Of a DNA stretch of 44,743 bases, positions 34,438-42,391 are shown in pieces. Position numbers and translations under genes: made by a program. Source of the stretch: Acidobacteriota bacterium (GTDB lineage: Bacteria; Acidobacteriota; Blastocatellia; Pyrinomonadales; Pyrinomonadaceae); NCBI GenBank assembly GCA_029557535.1, contig JAKQII010000249.1:1-44743 (forward strand), in the 5' to 3' direction. Position 1 is the first letter of the stretch. Each line of letters begins with the position of its first letter. Under the pieces are notes generated by a model. It had not been told where the DNA came from and did not search any database. It worked only from the letters and a program-made list of their open reading frames with translations.

Positions 34438-35196
34438 CTAAGCTTCGCAGTTCCAACCGCGCAGATGCTCGATCGCGGAGTGATTCGTCAGATCGCTCCG
34501 CATTGGAGTGATCGAAACATAGCCCGCGTCAATGGCTTCGAAATCGGTCCCGCCCCCGGCGTGAAATCCCTCTCGCAGCTCACCGATCCAATAATACGGT
34601 TTGCCGCGCGGGTCGATATGTTCGGTGATGATCGGGCGGGCGTTTTTGAACCCCTGTTTGGTCACCCGAAGTCCATTCGGAACGCCCTTCGGGATATTGA
34701 CGTTCAGGAGCGTGCTCGGCGGCAGTCCGTCCGCGATGGCCCTTTCGGTAATCGCTCTGGCGATGCGGACCGATTCGGCAAAGTCCGGATCACGGCTCGC
34801 CGTCAGGCTGAAGGCGAGACCGGGAACGCCGAGGATCGTCGCCTCGAGCGCTCCCGCAACCGTTCCTGAGTACGTCGCGTCATCTCCGAGATTCGGGCCG
34901 TGATTGATTCCGGAAGCGCAGATATGCGGCAATTTTTCGGGCGGCAGGATCTTGTTGACGGCGAGCGTGACGCAATCGGTCGGCGTGCCGTCAACCGTCC
35001 AGTGACGTTCGTCGATCTGCCTGATACGGAGCGGCCGCGTAAGCGTCAGGCTGTGCGATGCTCCCGACATTTCCGATGCCGGAGCGACGACGTAAACGTC
35101 ACCGAGATCATGCAGAGCGGCCTCGAGGGCGATTATTCCGTCGGAATGATAGCCGTCGTCGTTCGTGATCAGGATCCTTGGTTTTTCAGTCGGCAT
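34438..35196 (-). CDS. surE: 5'/3'-nucleotidase SurE
   Basis: The 252-residue protein is a metal-dependent nucleoside monophosphate phosphatase. The SurE start motif ILITNDDGYHSDGI provides the two metal-binding Asp residues (about 13-14). SGASHSLTL, VDGTPTDCV and SGINHGPNLGDDATYSGTVAGA complete the active site. I start at ATG 35196 (MPTEKPRILIT). The open frame begins six codons upstream at TTG, but the family starts close to the ILITNDDG strand. It is first in the surE-pcm-dedA operon. Confidence 0.96.
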   Translation of the reverse strand: MPTEKPRILITNDDGYHSDGIIALEAALHDLGDVYVVAPASEMSGASHSLTLTRPLRIRQIDERHWTVDGTPTDCVTLAVNKILPPEKLPHICASGINHGPNLGDDATYSGTVAGALEATILGVPGLAFSLTASRDPDFAESVRIARAITERAIADGLPPSTLLNVNIPKGVPNGLRVTKQGFKNARPIITEHIDPRGKPYYWIGELREGFHAGGGTDFEAIDAGYVSITPMRSDLTNHSAIEHLRGWNCEA

Positions 35197-35222
35197 CGGT
35201 CGTTCGGAAAGCAAAACAGTTA

Positions 35223-35270
35223 ATGCGTGAAACGAGTTCAGGCGATCTACCGGAAACTCGTCTCACGCAT
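35223..35270 (-). terminator. Long hairpin between rpsU and surE
   Basis: The arms ATGCGTGA-x-ACGAGTT and AACTCGT-x-TCACGCAT pair over 15 of 16 positions around a 16-nt loop. On the minus strand it lies 28 bases after the rpsU stop and ends about 27 bases before surE. The T run after it is poor (TTAACTGTTTTGCTTT), so it may be an attenuator, terminator or processing site between S21 and SurE. Confidence 0.55.
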
Positions 35271-35298
35271 CAATATCAAGCGCGGGCGGCGAAGGCGA

Positions 35299-35520
35299 TT
35301 AGCCGTTCGACGGAGCCATGCTCTGTGTGCGCATCGAGCGCATCCGTTTCTTGTTGCGCTTGCGGGCGTTTTGCGATTTCAGCTTCGCTTTTTGGCCCGG
35401 CGGGATGAAATGAGCGTGCTTTTTGAGATCCTTGATGATCTCCTCCGTCATCACTTTCCGTTTGAACCGGCGCAGCGCGTTCTCGATCGATTCGTTCGAA
35501 TTCACTACGATATAAGCCAT
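35299..35520 (-). CDS. rpsU: 30S ribosomal protein S21
   Basis: ATG 35520 has a GGGGGTGAG site and gives 73 residues starting MAYIVVNSNESIENALRRFKR. This is the S21 hallmark of an acidic helix followed by a basic helix. The tail (KAKLKSQNARKRNKKRMRSM) is the usual Arg/Lys-rich rRNA-binding end. S21 binds the 30S platform near the anti-Shine-Dalgarno and helps initiation. An open frame reaching back to 35574 adds 18 unlikely residues. The gene has its own promoter. Confidence 0.96.
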   Translation of the reverse strand: MAYIVVNSNESIENALRRFKRKVMTEEIIKDLKKHAHFIPPGQKAKLKSQNARKRNKKRMRSMRTQSMAPSNG

Positions 35521-35573
35521 TTTTCGTCTCACCCCCTCTTCGGCGCAGAATATTGCTCTCGGAGCAAACACCA

Positions 35574-35602
35574 ATTAAACCATTTTACGCGGATCGCCGC
35601 AA
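35574..35602 (-). promoter_or_regulatory. Sigma70 promoter of rpsU
   Basis: The minus strand shows TTGCGG (35597-35602), a 17-base spacer and TTTAAT (35574-35579). A TG one base before the -10 box makes it an extended -10 (TGGTTTAAT). The leader to the rpsU ATG would be about 45 nt. Confidence 0.6.
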
Positions 35603-35639
35603 GCCGAATCACCGTGCGAACGGTCGGGAGGGTCCCACC

Positions 35640-35679
35640 GATCCAAAATCCAAAATCGAAATTCCAAAATCGAAAATCA
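35640..35679. repeat. Degenerate heptamer-type repeat (CCAAAAT / GATTTTG) over a stop codon
   Basis: The plus strand reads as tandem CCAAAATC/CGAAAATC-like units. On the minus strand the run begins inside the TGA stop codon of the HEAT-repeat gene (35677-35679). It resembles the short tandem heptamer repeats described from cyanobacterial genomes in form, though not necessarily in origin. Confidence 0.7.
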
Positions 35680-38600
35680 CTTCAGCGGCACGCTGAGCAA
35701 ATGGCCCTCATAGGCGAAATAGGCTTTGTTTTCGAGTTCATCGACCCACATCCGGACGCTGGTGAACTCGATTTTCGGGAGTTTCAGCATCGGGCGGAAC
35801 GTGAGCGTGCGCAGCGTGTACGTGCCGATCTCGGTGTATTCGCCGTCCGCGTTTGGAACTGCCGCCCAAAATTCGTCAGGTTTGCCCGTGACCGGTTGCA
35901 GCGGACGGTACGATTGCTGGGCGAGCGGTGCGAGATCGTTCTTCATTTCGACGAATGCGCCGGTTTCAGCATCGAGGAAATAGTATTTTTCAAACGTCGG
36001 TTCGGGGATCGCGAAGCCATCGTTCTCGAATTCCTCGTCCTCGTACGTATAGGCCGTTCCAAGCAGGATCTTGTTCTGGGCAGGCACGAACGCGATCGGG
36101 ACGAGCGGCGGATAGCCCGAATAGTTGATCGGGAACTCCTTATTCGTCAACAGGTTGACGCGGACGACACGCGGACCGTATCCATCCTGATCGCCATCGC
36201 CGAATTTTTGCGCGACGACCCATCGTCCGTTCGGCGTTACCACGGGCGATGCGTAGAAGCCCGTTCTGATCCGCGTCATCTGACCGCGGACGACCTTGTA
36301 CAGGCCTTCCGGGTCGGATCGGATCTCGACCGTCGCCGTACGGGCTTTCCACTGTTCGCTGTCGGGCTGAACGGCCGCCCGGTCACGATCGGGTATGAAA
36401 CTGAAGCCCGGTGGCTGCGGCGCCGCCGCGATCGGCCGTCCGTTCCCGAACCGGAACCAGCCCAATCCCTCGTACTCACGCGCGACACGCCGTTTTTTGC
36501 TCCGTCTCTCAAATTCCTCGTAGTTAAGGTTTTCGGCCTCCTGTTCCGATTCGTCTTGGGCGTTGAGCTCGGCCTCGACCTGCTTTCTCCTGACTGTGTT
36601 GTCGGTCAGGACCCGGAGATCAGCTCCGTTCTTCCACACCGTCACGGCGCTCAGGTTCTTGTCTTCAAAGATGATCTCGAGGCCCTTAATCGAATCCTGC
36701 ATGTAGTAGCGAAGCTTCGCCGACGGACGCTTCATCTCGTCGAAGATCGCGCCAAGCTTTTCGAAAAAGGGCGGAAGCGGGTAGCCGTTCGTGAAAACGC
36801 GCCGGCCCCCGGCCCGTCCGAGCATCAGAAGTTCCGCGTCGTTGGCGCAATACTCGCCGCAGTTTGATAGGAACGGCGGAAGATCATCGACATGTGCATC
36901 GGCCAGGTATCCCTTGAGCCGCTCGAATTCGTTCGTCTCGAGCGTTCGTTCGCGATAGCGCGCCGGATCTTCTTCCCAACTGAAGACCGCACGGTCGCTG
37001 TAGATGCGAACGAAATTCTTGTGGTATGAATAGACGCCGAGCAGTTCCGGCTTCTCGATCACCTCCTTCTGAAGCCTTTTCTCGATCTTGTCGAGCTCTT
37101 CGTAGTCACGGTCACCGTAGGCTTCGGGAACGCCCGGAATGCTCTGGAACAGCTCGTAAAGCGGATATTCGGTCTCACCCTTTCCGGCAAACGTCGCCCG
37201 CGCTCCGAGAACCATCGCTTCGTTCGGATGACGTGCCAGGACGATCGATCGCGCCTCGGCCGAATCTTCCGAAATCAGGTAATTTTCGGCAGTGGCCGCC
37301 AGCATTTTGTCCGGACTGTTAAGCAATTGCGCGACGTTGCGGACCGGGAGTTTCGCCCTGATCATGCGGGCGCAGGCGAGCATCGCGGACTTGGTCTCGT
37401 TGTTGTCCCCGCCGATGATCGCGTCGTATTCGCCGTTCTGTTCGATCACGCAGGCCGACAGGCCGACGGCGAACGGCACGCCGCCGCGCATGTCGTAAAC
37501 GTCATTGATCTGTTTTTCGCGGATCTCGGCCCGCCGTGTCAGGATCTTGAGAACGTCGTCGAGTTCTCCGGTTCCGTTCTTTATCCCGTGCATTAGCACC
37601 GCGTTGACCGCCGGTCCCTTCCAAATGCGGAGGACGTCGCGCATTTTGACGGCAACGTCCGGTTCGCGTTTCTCAATGACCTCGATCCGATCGATCAGCG
37701 CCGCAACGAGATCGTTGGTCGGCTCCTCGATCTGAAGCAAAGCGTTGCCGAGAAGCGATCTGAGTTCCTCGGGATCGACGACACCGGGCCGGGCCGGGGT
37801 CGTTTGGAACACCGTGACCGACGATCTGTTGACGGCCATCATATTGACATTCGCGATCGAAATATCGTCGGTATCGACATCCTTGGTCGCTGCGTTGACG
37901 GCGGCATTCGATTGGCGCTCAAGCTCTTCCCGTTTCGAGTTGTTCCGGGCCATGTGCTCGATCGCGTCGACCTCTTCCGATGCCGAAAACCCGCCGCAAT
38001 CGACCATCGCCTTGACGACCTGCTGCCGCTGCCACGATTCGAATTCGGGTAGAACCTCGCGAAGCACGGGGACCGCGCGCGGATCGCGCTGTGCACCGAG
38101 CGACTCGACAGCGGCGAGCACGAACGACCGGAATTCGTATGAATTACGGAACTCGGCAACATCGGGAACGGCCGTATTGACATTCGACCTCGAAGTCGGC
38201 GTCTGGGTCGGCGCGAGCAGCGCCCGGTTGTTGATGACTGAAATCAGTCCGGGCACCGCTTCGGGGATTCGATAGTCCTTGATCGCGGTGATCAGCGCCC
38301 GGCGGGAACCGGCGACGTCGTTCGCCCAACTCGGATCCTCAAGCCACGGCAGCATCGCCCGAACTATCTCTTCCTTTTTTATCGATCCGCTAGTCGTCAG
38401 ATTCCTGATCGCCGCACTCCTGACGGTTTTGCTGCTGCTTCCGAGCAGTTCGATCATCCGGTCGGTGTACTTGCCTTCGGGCGAATATCTGATGATCGTC
38501 GTCAGGCCGGTATAGGTCTGACCGTTGACCTGGAGATTGTGGAGCGTTTCGTCGCCGAGCAACGTCATGTACCACTCGTCGCGGCCGGGGAAATCACCGC

Positions 38601-39399
38601 CCTGAACGAGAGCGTCCATGGCGAGGTCGCGATTGCCCGGCTTCTGACTTTTGTCTTCGACGATCGCTTTCAATTCGTCGCGCCATTTCGACGCCTCGAG
38701 CTGATCGTTCGTGTCGATCGCATGCTGGTAATACGCCCATCGGGCCAGTGTCTGCGAGACCGGCTGCGACGTCGCGTTGACCATCCGATTGAGAAGCGGT
38801 TCGGCGCGGTCCCAGTCGACCTTCGCGAGCGCGAGAAGTTCGGTCTGGTTCGTGACGTAATTGTTCTCGTCGCGGACGGTCTGGGCGACACGCACGAGGT
38901 CGGTGCTGAAGTAAGGACTGTTGTACGTCAGCCACTTTTTTACTGACTCGCGCCAGTCGCGTTCGAGCTTGCGGTTGGCCAGCTCGTCGTCGTAAAGGCG
39001 CTTGACGAAGTCGATCGCGTCCTTGTTTCCCTTGAACGTATCGAGAAATTCGGTAAGTCGCGACGGATCATCGGCGATCGCCGACATCAGTCGCTCAACC
39101 GTCCGTTCCGACGGTTTCGGGATGTAGTTCTGTGTCTGATCGGTCTGGCTCTGGCGGAGCCAGTAAGCCATCAGGTCCTCGATCGGCGCGTCGTCGGGCG
39201 GCGGTTTGGTCGGGTCGTAGAATTCGGGCGGCCGGTTCTCGGAAGTGACCTTGAAATAGGGATTCGGCGGCGCCGGGGCTGGAAGTTTGCTGAGCTTTTC
39301 GAGCAGGTTCTCGCCGGCCTTTGACCGCGGCGAGAACGCGATGAGTCCAACGACCAGGAGCAACGCACAGAACGCGACCGACGTCAGGAACCGTTTCAT
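35677..39399 (-). CDS. Large secreted HEAT-repeat-like protein with C-terminal beta region
   Basis: ATG 39399 (GAGGA nine bases upstream) gives 1240 residues. A signal peptide covers about residues 1-29 (MKRFLTSVAFCALLLVVGLIAF, then SKAGEN). A Pro-rich segment follows, then a long alpha-helical region (residues about 60-800) with paired-helix units typical of HEAT/armadillo solenoids (RTVRSAAIRNLTTSG, DYRIPEAVPGLISVINN, QRDPRAVPVLREVLPEFESWQRQQVVKAM). The last 200 residues look beta-propeller-like (FYASPVVTPNGRWVVAQKFGDGDQDGY, LTNKEFPINYSGYPPLVPIAFVPAQNKILLG). I do not recognise a named family and see no catalytic motif. A periplasmic or outer-membrane scaffold is a guess. It stands alone, about 295 bases from the radical SAM gene. 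Confidence 0.8.
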   Translation of the reverse strand: MKRFLTSVAFCALLLVVGLIAFSPRSKAGENLLEKLSKLPAPAPPNPYFKVTSENRPPEFYDPTKPPPDDAPIEDLMAYWLRQSQTDQTQNYIPKPSERTVERLMSAIADDPSRLTEFLDTFKGNKDAIDFVKRLYDDELANRKLERDWRESVKKWLTYNSPYFSTDLVRVAQTVRDENNYVTNQTELLALAKVDWDRAEPLLNRMVNATSQPVSQTLARWAYYQHAIDTNDQLEASKWRDELKAIVEDKSQKPGNRDLAMDALVQGGDFPGRDEWYMTLLGDETLHNLQVNGQTYTGLTTIIRYSPEGKYTDRMIELLGSSSKTVRSAAIRNLTTSGSIKKEEIVRAMLPWLEDPSWANDVAGSRRALITAIKDYRIPEAVPGLISVINNRALLAPTQTPTSRSNVNTAVPDVAEFRNSYEFRSFVLAAVESLGAQRDPRAVPVLREVLPEFESWQRQQVVKAMVDCGGFSASEEVDAIEHMARNNSKREELERQSNAAVNAATKDVDTDDISIANVNMMAVNRSSVTVFQTTPARPGVVDPEELRSLLGNALLQIEEPTNDLVAALIDRIEVIEKREPDVAVKMRDVLRIWKGPAVNAVLMHGIKNGTGELDDVLKILTRRAEIREKQINDVYDMRGGVPFAVGLSACVIEQNGEYDAIIGGDNNETKSAMLACARMIRAKLPVRNVAQLLNSPDKMLAATAENYLISEDSAEARSIVLARHPNEAMVLGARATFAGKGETEYPLYELFQSIPGVPEAYGDRDYEELDKIEKRLQKEVIEKPELLGVYSYHKNFVRIYSDRAVFSWEEDPARYRERTLETNEFERLKGYLADAHVDDLPPFLSNCGEYCANDAELLMLGRAGGRRVFTNGYPLPPFFEKLGAIFDEMKRPSAKLRYYMQDSIKGLEIIFEDKNLSAVTVWKNGADLRVLTDNTVRRKQVEAELNAQDESEQEAENLNYEEFERRSKKRRVAREYEGLGWFRFGNGRPIAAAPQPPGFSFIPDRDRAAVQPDSEQWKARTATVEIRSDPEGLYKVVRGQMTRIRTGFYASPVVTPNGRWVVAQKFGDGDQDGYGPRVVRVNLLTNKEFPINYSGYPPLVPIAFVPAQNKILLGTAYTYEDEEFENDGFAIPEPTFEKYYFLDAETGAFVEMKNDLAPLAQQSYRPLQPVTGKPDEFWAAVPNADGEYTEIGTYTLRTLTFRPMLKLPKIEFTSVRMWVDELENKAYFAYEGHLLSVPLK

Positions 39400-39480
39400 A
39401 AAGACCAATCCTCGATGGCGGAATTATCCGACTTATAGAACGAAAAGGCAAAGAATTATTTTGGTTACGGCTTGCCGGCA

Positions 39481-39490
39481 TTTTTTTTTT
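39481..39490. repeat. T10 homopolymer in the leader of the HEAT-repeat gene
   Basis: Ten consecutive T bases (poly-A on the coding strand) lie about 82 bases upstream of the HEAT-repeat gene start. Long homopolymers are rare in this GC-rich DNA. It is close to a possible promoter zone, so slippage could alter expression, but I see no clear promoter boxes. Confidence 0.5.
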
Positions 39491-39530
39491 GATTTGCGAT
39501 CGGAAGAACATCGGGTCGCATTGGATCTTC

Positions 39531-39563
39531 GACAAATCCGCAATCCAAATCCGCAATCCCAAA
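39531..39563. repeat. Short AATCC-type repeat downstream of the radical SAM gene
   Basis: AAATCCGCAATCC-like units are repeated about three times. The tract lies between the radical SAM terminator and the HEAT-repeat gene and resembles the tracts at 35640 and 44260. Confidence 0.6.
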
Positions 39564-39639
39564 TGCGTTGGCTCCGCAACCGTCGCGGCAGATGCAACCC
39601 GCGATCAGAAATCCCGATTCCCAGTGCAGTGTCCCGACC

Positions 39640-39668
39640 AAAAAAAGGCCGTCCCGAAGGACAGCCTT
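39640..39668 (-). terminator. Terminator of the radical SAM gene
   Basis: The minus strand reads AAGGCTGTCC-TTCG-GGACGGCCTT followed by a run of seven T. A 10-bp stem (one G-U pair) is capped by a UUCG tetraloop. It lies about 26 bases after the stop codon. Confidence 0.93.
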
Positions 39669-39694
39669 GAGTGTCATTAATTGGAGCAGGGAAC

Positions 39695-41722
39695 TTACGC
39701 GGAAGCAGCTTCCTTTTTCTTCTCGCGCTTGATGCCGCCGATCTGGACGAGGTTGTCGCCCTTGATGTTGTTCTTGTCGAGCACCATCTGCTGATAAAGC
39801 TTGCGCATCATCTGCATTTCCTCGGCGGCCGTTTTCGGACCTTCCATGTCCGGCTTGTTCGGACGCGCCAGGTCGACCTCGTTGAGCTTCAATCCGTGCG
39901 ACTTGTCCTCGAGCGGGACTTCCTTGCCGCGGGCAAAGATCTCGTGACGGCCGTGGTCCTTGTACCACTGCGCAACCGTCGCGTTCTGGTGCATGTGCTC
40001 GATGATGTTTCTCCAGCCAATGCCCGTGTTGTAAGCGCAGAACGAAATTTCGCCTTCCTGCGTGCCGTACGGGATGATGCACATCTCGGTGCGGCGGAAG
40101 TCGTAGTTGAACAGATCCTGGAACCACATTCCGGCGATGAACAGGAAGTTCCAAGGATCGGACCGGCGTTTTTCGATGTCTTCCATCGTCCGCGACCCGT
40201 CGACCTTTCCGTAGCTCTTGCCCGAAAGTCCGAATGATTTGTCGAACTTTTTGAAGATGCCCGCGAGCGTCAGGCTCTGCGGAGCGCCGTACGGGTTGTA
40301 GTTCTTGAGCAGCGCGAGGCCCATCATGATGTTCGAGAACCATTTGCCGCGGTTCGTGTCCGTGATGTGCTGCATGTCGGTAACGAGTCCCTGGATGTTC
40401 AGGAACTGCGGAACCGGCGCCATCTCGTTCGTTTCCTTATTGATCATCATCGCCGTTCCGACGCCGCAGTTCGGGTGGCAGCCGCACGAAACCTGGCCCC
40501 ATTCGGCGTCCGGTCCGTGAACAACGTCCGCGAAATCGGCGAAAGCGCCCATCAGCGACAGCGGGAACCAGTCGCGCGTCGGTTCGGTGATCCCGACCTG
40601 TTTCTGAACGTCCAGCGCCAGATGCGACAGCGTGTAGCGCTGCTGCAGACGGCGCTGTTCGGTGATGTGCTCGTCGCGACCGGTGAACGAAACCGGCTGG
40701 AACGCGATGAACGAAATTTTCTTCGGGTTCTCGAGCGCGAACCTGACGATCGTGCCGACCTGGTCGTTGTTGACGCCGTTGACGAGCGTCGTCACGAGAA
40801 TGATGTCGACGCCGGCTTCGTGCAGGTTGTTGATCGCGCGGAGCTTGACGTCGAACAGATTGCCGATCTGCCGGTGCGAGTTGGCGTCGTTGCCGATGCC
40901 GTCGAACTGGAGATAAACGAAACGGAGACCTGCGTCGGCCGCTTCACGGCAGAATTCCTTTGATTTCGCGAACTCGATGCCGTTGGTCGCGGCCTGGACC
41001 GAGTTGTAGCCGACCTTGCGCGCATAGCGGACCGCCTCGATGAAGTACGGCGAGAGCGTCGGCTCGCCGCCCGAGTACTGCACCGACATCTGGCGGCGCG
41101 GTTTGATCGAGATCGCGTTGTCGAGGATTTCCTTGACGTCCTCAAAGCTCAGCTCGTGGACGAATCCTACCTGGTTGGCGTCCATGAAGCAGGGGTCGCA
41201 CATCATGTTGCAGCGGTTTGTCAGGTCGACCGTCAAAACGGCGCCGCGGCCGTACTTGATCGACGAACTGCCGTGATTGTGGAGCTGCTCGTCGTTGTGC
41301 GAGCGCATGTCGCGTCCGGGGAAGAGCGATTCGATGTGCTTCAGGAATTCAGAGTCGATCGCCATCAGATCTTCGAAATGGCCGTGTTCCGGACAATCCT
41401 TGATCATCCAGATCTGGCCGTCGCGTTCGACGATCTGCGCCTTCACTTCGCCGACCTTTTCATTGATCAGCGTCGAAACATCGCGTTTGCCGCTCAGGAT
41501 CTCCTCGCGTGCCTCAATGACACAGTTCGGACAGAGCGAATCGGTGGTGCGCGGAAATCCGAGCGTCGGCTTCGATTTTTCCCACGATTTCTGGATCGGC
41601 TTGTCAGCCCACTTCGGTGTGAACGACGGGTTCGGTTTGTACTGGTTAACGGCCTTAACTGCATTGAATAATCCACTTGCAACGTAGGTCAGACCTTTTT
41701 CAAAGTGTTTTACGGGTCTCAT
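39695..41722 (-). CDS. Radical SAM protein of the COG1964 / tetraether-synthase (Tes/Mss)-like family
   Basis: ATG 41722, after a GGAGAAGAG site, gives 675 residues. Several Cys groups are visible. C-P-N-C (64, 67) and C-P-E-H-G (110) form the rubredoxin-like metal site typical of COG1964. CNMMCDPC (171, 175, 178) is the radical SAM Cx3Cx2C motif, followed by the SAM-binding YSGGEPTL. CGCHPNC (413, 415, 419) and Cys548/Cys562 could bind auxiliary clusters. This set matches the plan of archaeal tetraether synthase (three 4Fe-4S clusters plus a rubredoxin-like iron), which couples lipid tails. Bacterial relatives are proposed to make membrane-spanning diabolic-type lipids. The lipid function here is inferred; another C-C-coupling radical SAM role is possible. 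The C-terminal 110 residues end in a Lys/Ala-rich tail. Confidence 0.8.
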   Translation of the reverse strand: MRPVKHFEKGLTYVASGLFNAVKAVNQYKPNPSFTPKWADKPIQKSWEKSKPTLGFPRTTDSLCPNCVIEAREEILSGKRDVSTLINEKVGEVKAQIVERDGQIWMIKDCPEHGHFEDLMAIDSEFLKHIESLFPGRDMRSHNDEQLHNHGSSSIKYGRGAVLTVDLTNRCNMMCDPCFMDANQVGFVHELSFEDVKEILDNAISIKPRRQMSVQYSGGEPTLSPYFIEAVRYARKVGYNSVQAATNGIEFAKSKEFCREAADAGLRFVYLQFDGIGNDANSHRQIGNLFDVKLRAINNLHEAGVDIILVTTLVNGVNNDQVGTIVRFALENPKKISFIAFQPVSFTGRDEHITEQRRLQQRYTLSHLALDVQKQVGITEPTRDWFPLSLMGAFADFADVVHGPDAEWGQVSCGCHPNCGVGTAMMINKETNEMAPVPQFLNIQGLVTDMQHITDTNRGKWFSNIMMGLALLKNYNPYGAPQSLTLAGIFKKFDKSFGLSGKSYGKVDGSRTMEDIEKRRSDPWNFLFIAGMWFQDLFNYDFRRTEMCIIPYGTQEGEISFCAYNTGIGWRNIIEHMHQNATVAQWYKDHGRHEIFARGKEVPLEDKSHGLKLNEVDLARPNKPDMEGPKTAAEEMQMMRKLYQQMVLDKNNIKGDNLVQIGGIKREKKKEAASA

Positions 41723-41950
41723 ATAAGTTCTCTTCTCCAAACAATGACTGGAAACTGTTAAGCATCGGGCGCAACTTCGGTGATTCTCGCGCGTGCGCTC
41801 CATATAGAGTTCATGACTGCATAGCAAGGACTGTGCCATTCGGTAGCGCTTCGTATAAATCGTTGCCGCAGCACGAGTTACGGTGTGAATCGCGGAGCAT
41901 CGGCGGTAGGTTCCGGGCGGGTCAATATGACACTGATTGCCTCAAATCCA

Positions 41951-41979
41951 ACTATTGCGGCGGATTTGACACACGTCAA
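41951..41979 (-). promoter_or_regulatory. Candidate promoter of the radical SAM gene
   Basis: The minus strand has TTGACG (41974-41979), a 17-base spacer and AATAGT (41951-41956). The -35 box overlaps a palindrome TTGAC-ACAC-GTCAA (41966-41979), which could be a regulator site. Transcription would start near 41944. Confidence 0.45.
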
Positions 41980-42187
41980 GATTGCGTTTGAAGGGACACT
42001 GGACGCCGAAATGAATATTCGCCGAGCCGGCGATTAAACTGATGCTTAAAGCCCGATCTTTGATTCCCACAGGGGCGAAGGCGCGTCGCGTTTGCAAAAC
42101 ATCGAGAGAATCGGGCCTTCGCGACAATCGCGAAACCATTTCGGAATAGCGTTCACCTTTCGTTCGATTTTAAGCAGTTGACTTATA

Positions 42188-42204
42188 TCTTACTTGAGGT
42201 AAGA
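42188..42204. promoter_or_regulatory. Inverted repeat TCTTAC-N5-GTAAGA, possible operator
   Basis: A perfect 6+6-bp inverted repeat with a 5-bp centre lies in an AT-rich stretch, preceded by TTGACT at about 42178-42183. It lies 47 bases upstream of the phosphomutase promoter and could serve either divergent gene. Confidence 0.35.
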
Positions 42205-42250
42205 AACGTAACTCGCACTAAACAAGAGAGTTAACGTTCGAGCGGGGTTC

Positions 42251-42279
42251 TTTACATGGATAAGTGGTTATGCTAAATT
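42251..42279 (+). promoter_or_regulatory. Extended -10 promoter of the phosphomutase gene
   Basis: TTTACA (42251-42256), a 17-base spacer and TAAATT (42274-42279) are present, with TGC directly before the -10 box (extended -10). The leader to the ATG at 42392 would be about 106 nt. Confidence 0.55.
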
Positions 42280-42337
42280 TTTTCCACCTTCACGGGATTT
42301 CGGTCAAAACGCATTATCCAGAGTACATCGTGTCCGG

Positions 42338-42366
42338 CTTTTTCGGGCACTGGAAATCCGAAAAAG
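42338..42366 (+). other. Hairpin in the leader of the phosphomutase gene
   Basis: CTTTTTCGG (42338-42346) pairs perfectly with CCGAAAAAG (42358-42366) around an 11-nt loop. It lies 25 bases before the start codon and could influence translation or RNA stability. The T run is inside the stem, so it is not a normal terminator. Confidence 0.45.
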
Positions 42367-42391
42367 GGAATCGCGGTTCAGCCAAGTTTTT

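Larger units (their letters stand above)
41723..42391. other. Divergent 669-bp intergenic region between the radical SAM and phosphomutase genes
   Basis: I find no gene here. The half next to the radical SAM gene carries that gene's probable promoter and a roughly 220-nt leader. The centre (42051-42134) can fold: GCCCGAT (42051-42057) pairs with ATCGGGC (42110-42116), directly followed by a TTCGCGA-CAA-TCGCGAA hairpin (42118-42134). An operator-like repeat and the phosphomutase promoter and leader follow. The region is long for this compact stretch and could hide a small RNA or regulatory sites shared by the two genes. Confidence 0.45.

Noticed and set aside
35227-36867. 546-codon open frame on the plus strand
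   Set aside because: It crosses rpsU, an intergenic repeat and the HEAT-repeat gene on the opposite strand; it has no signature and low-complexity Arg-rich composition.
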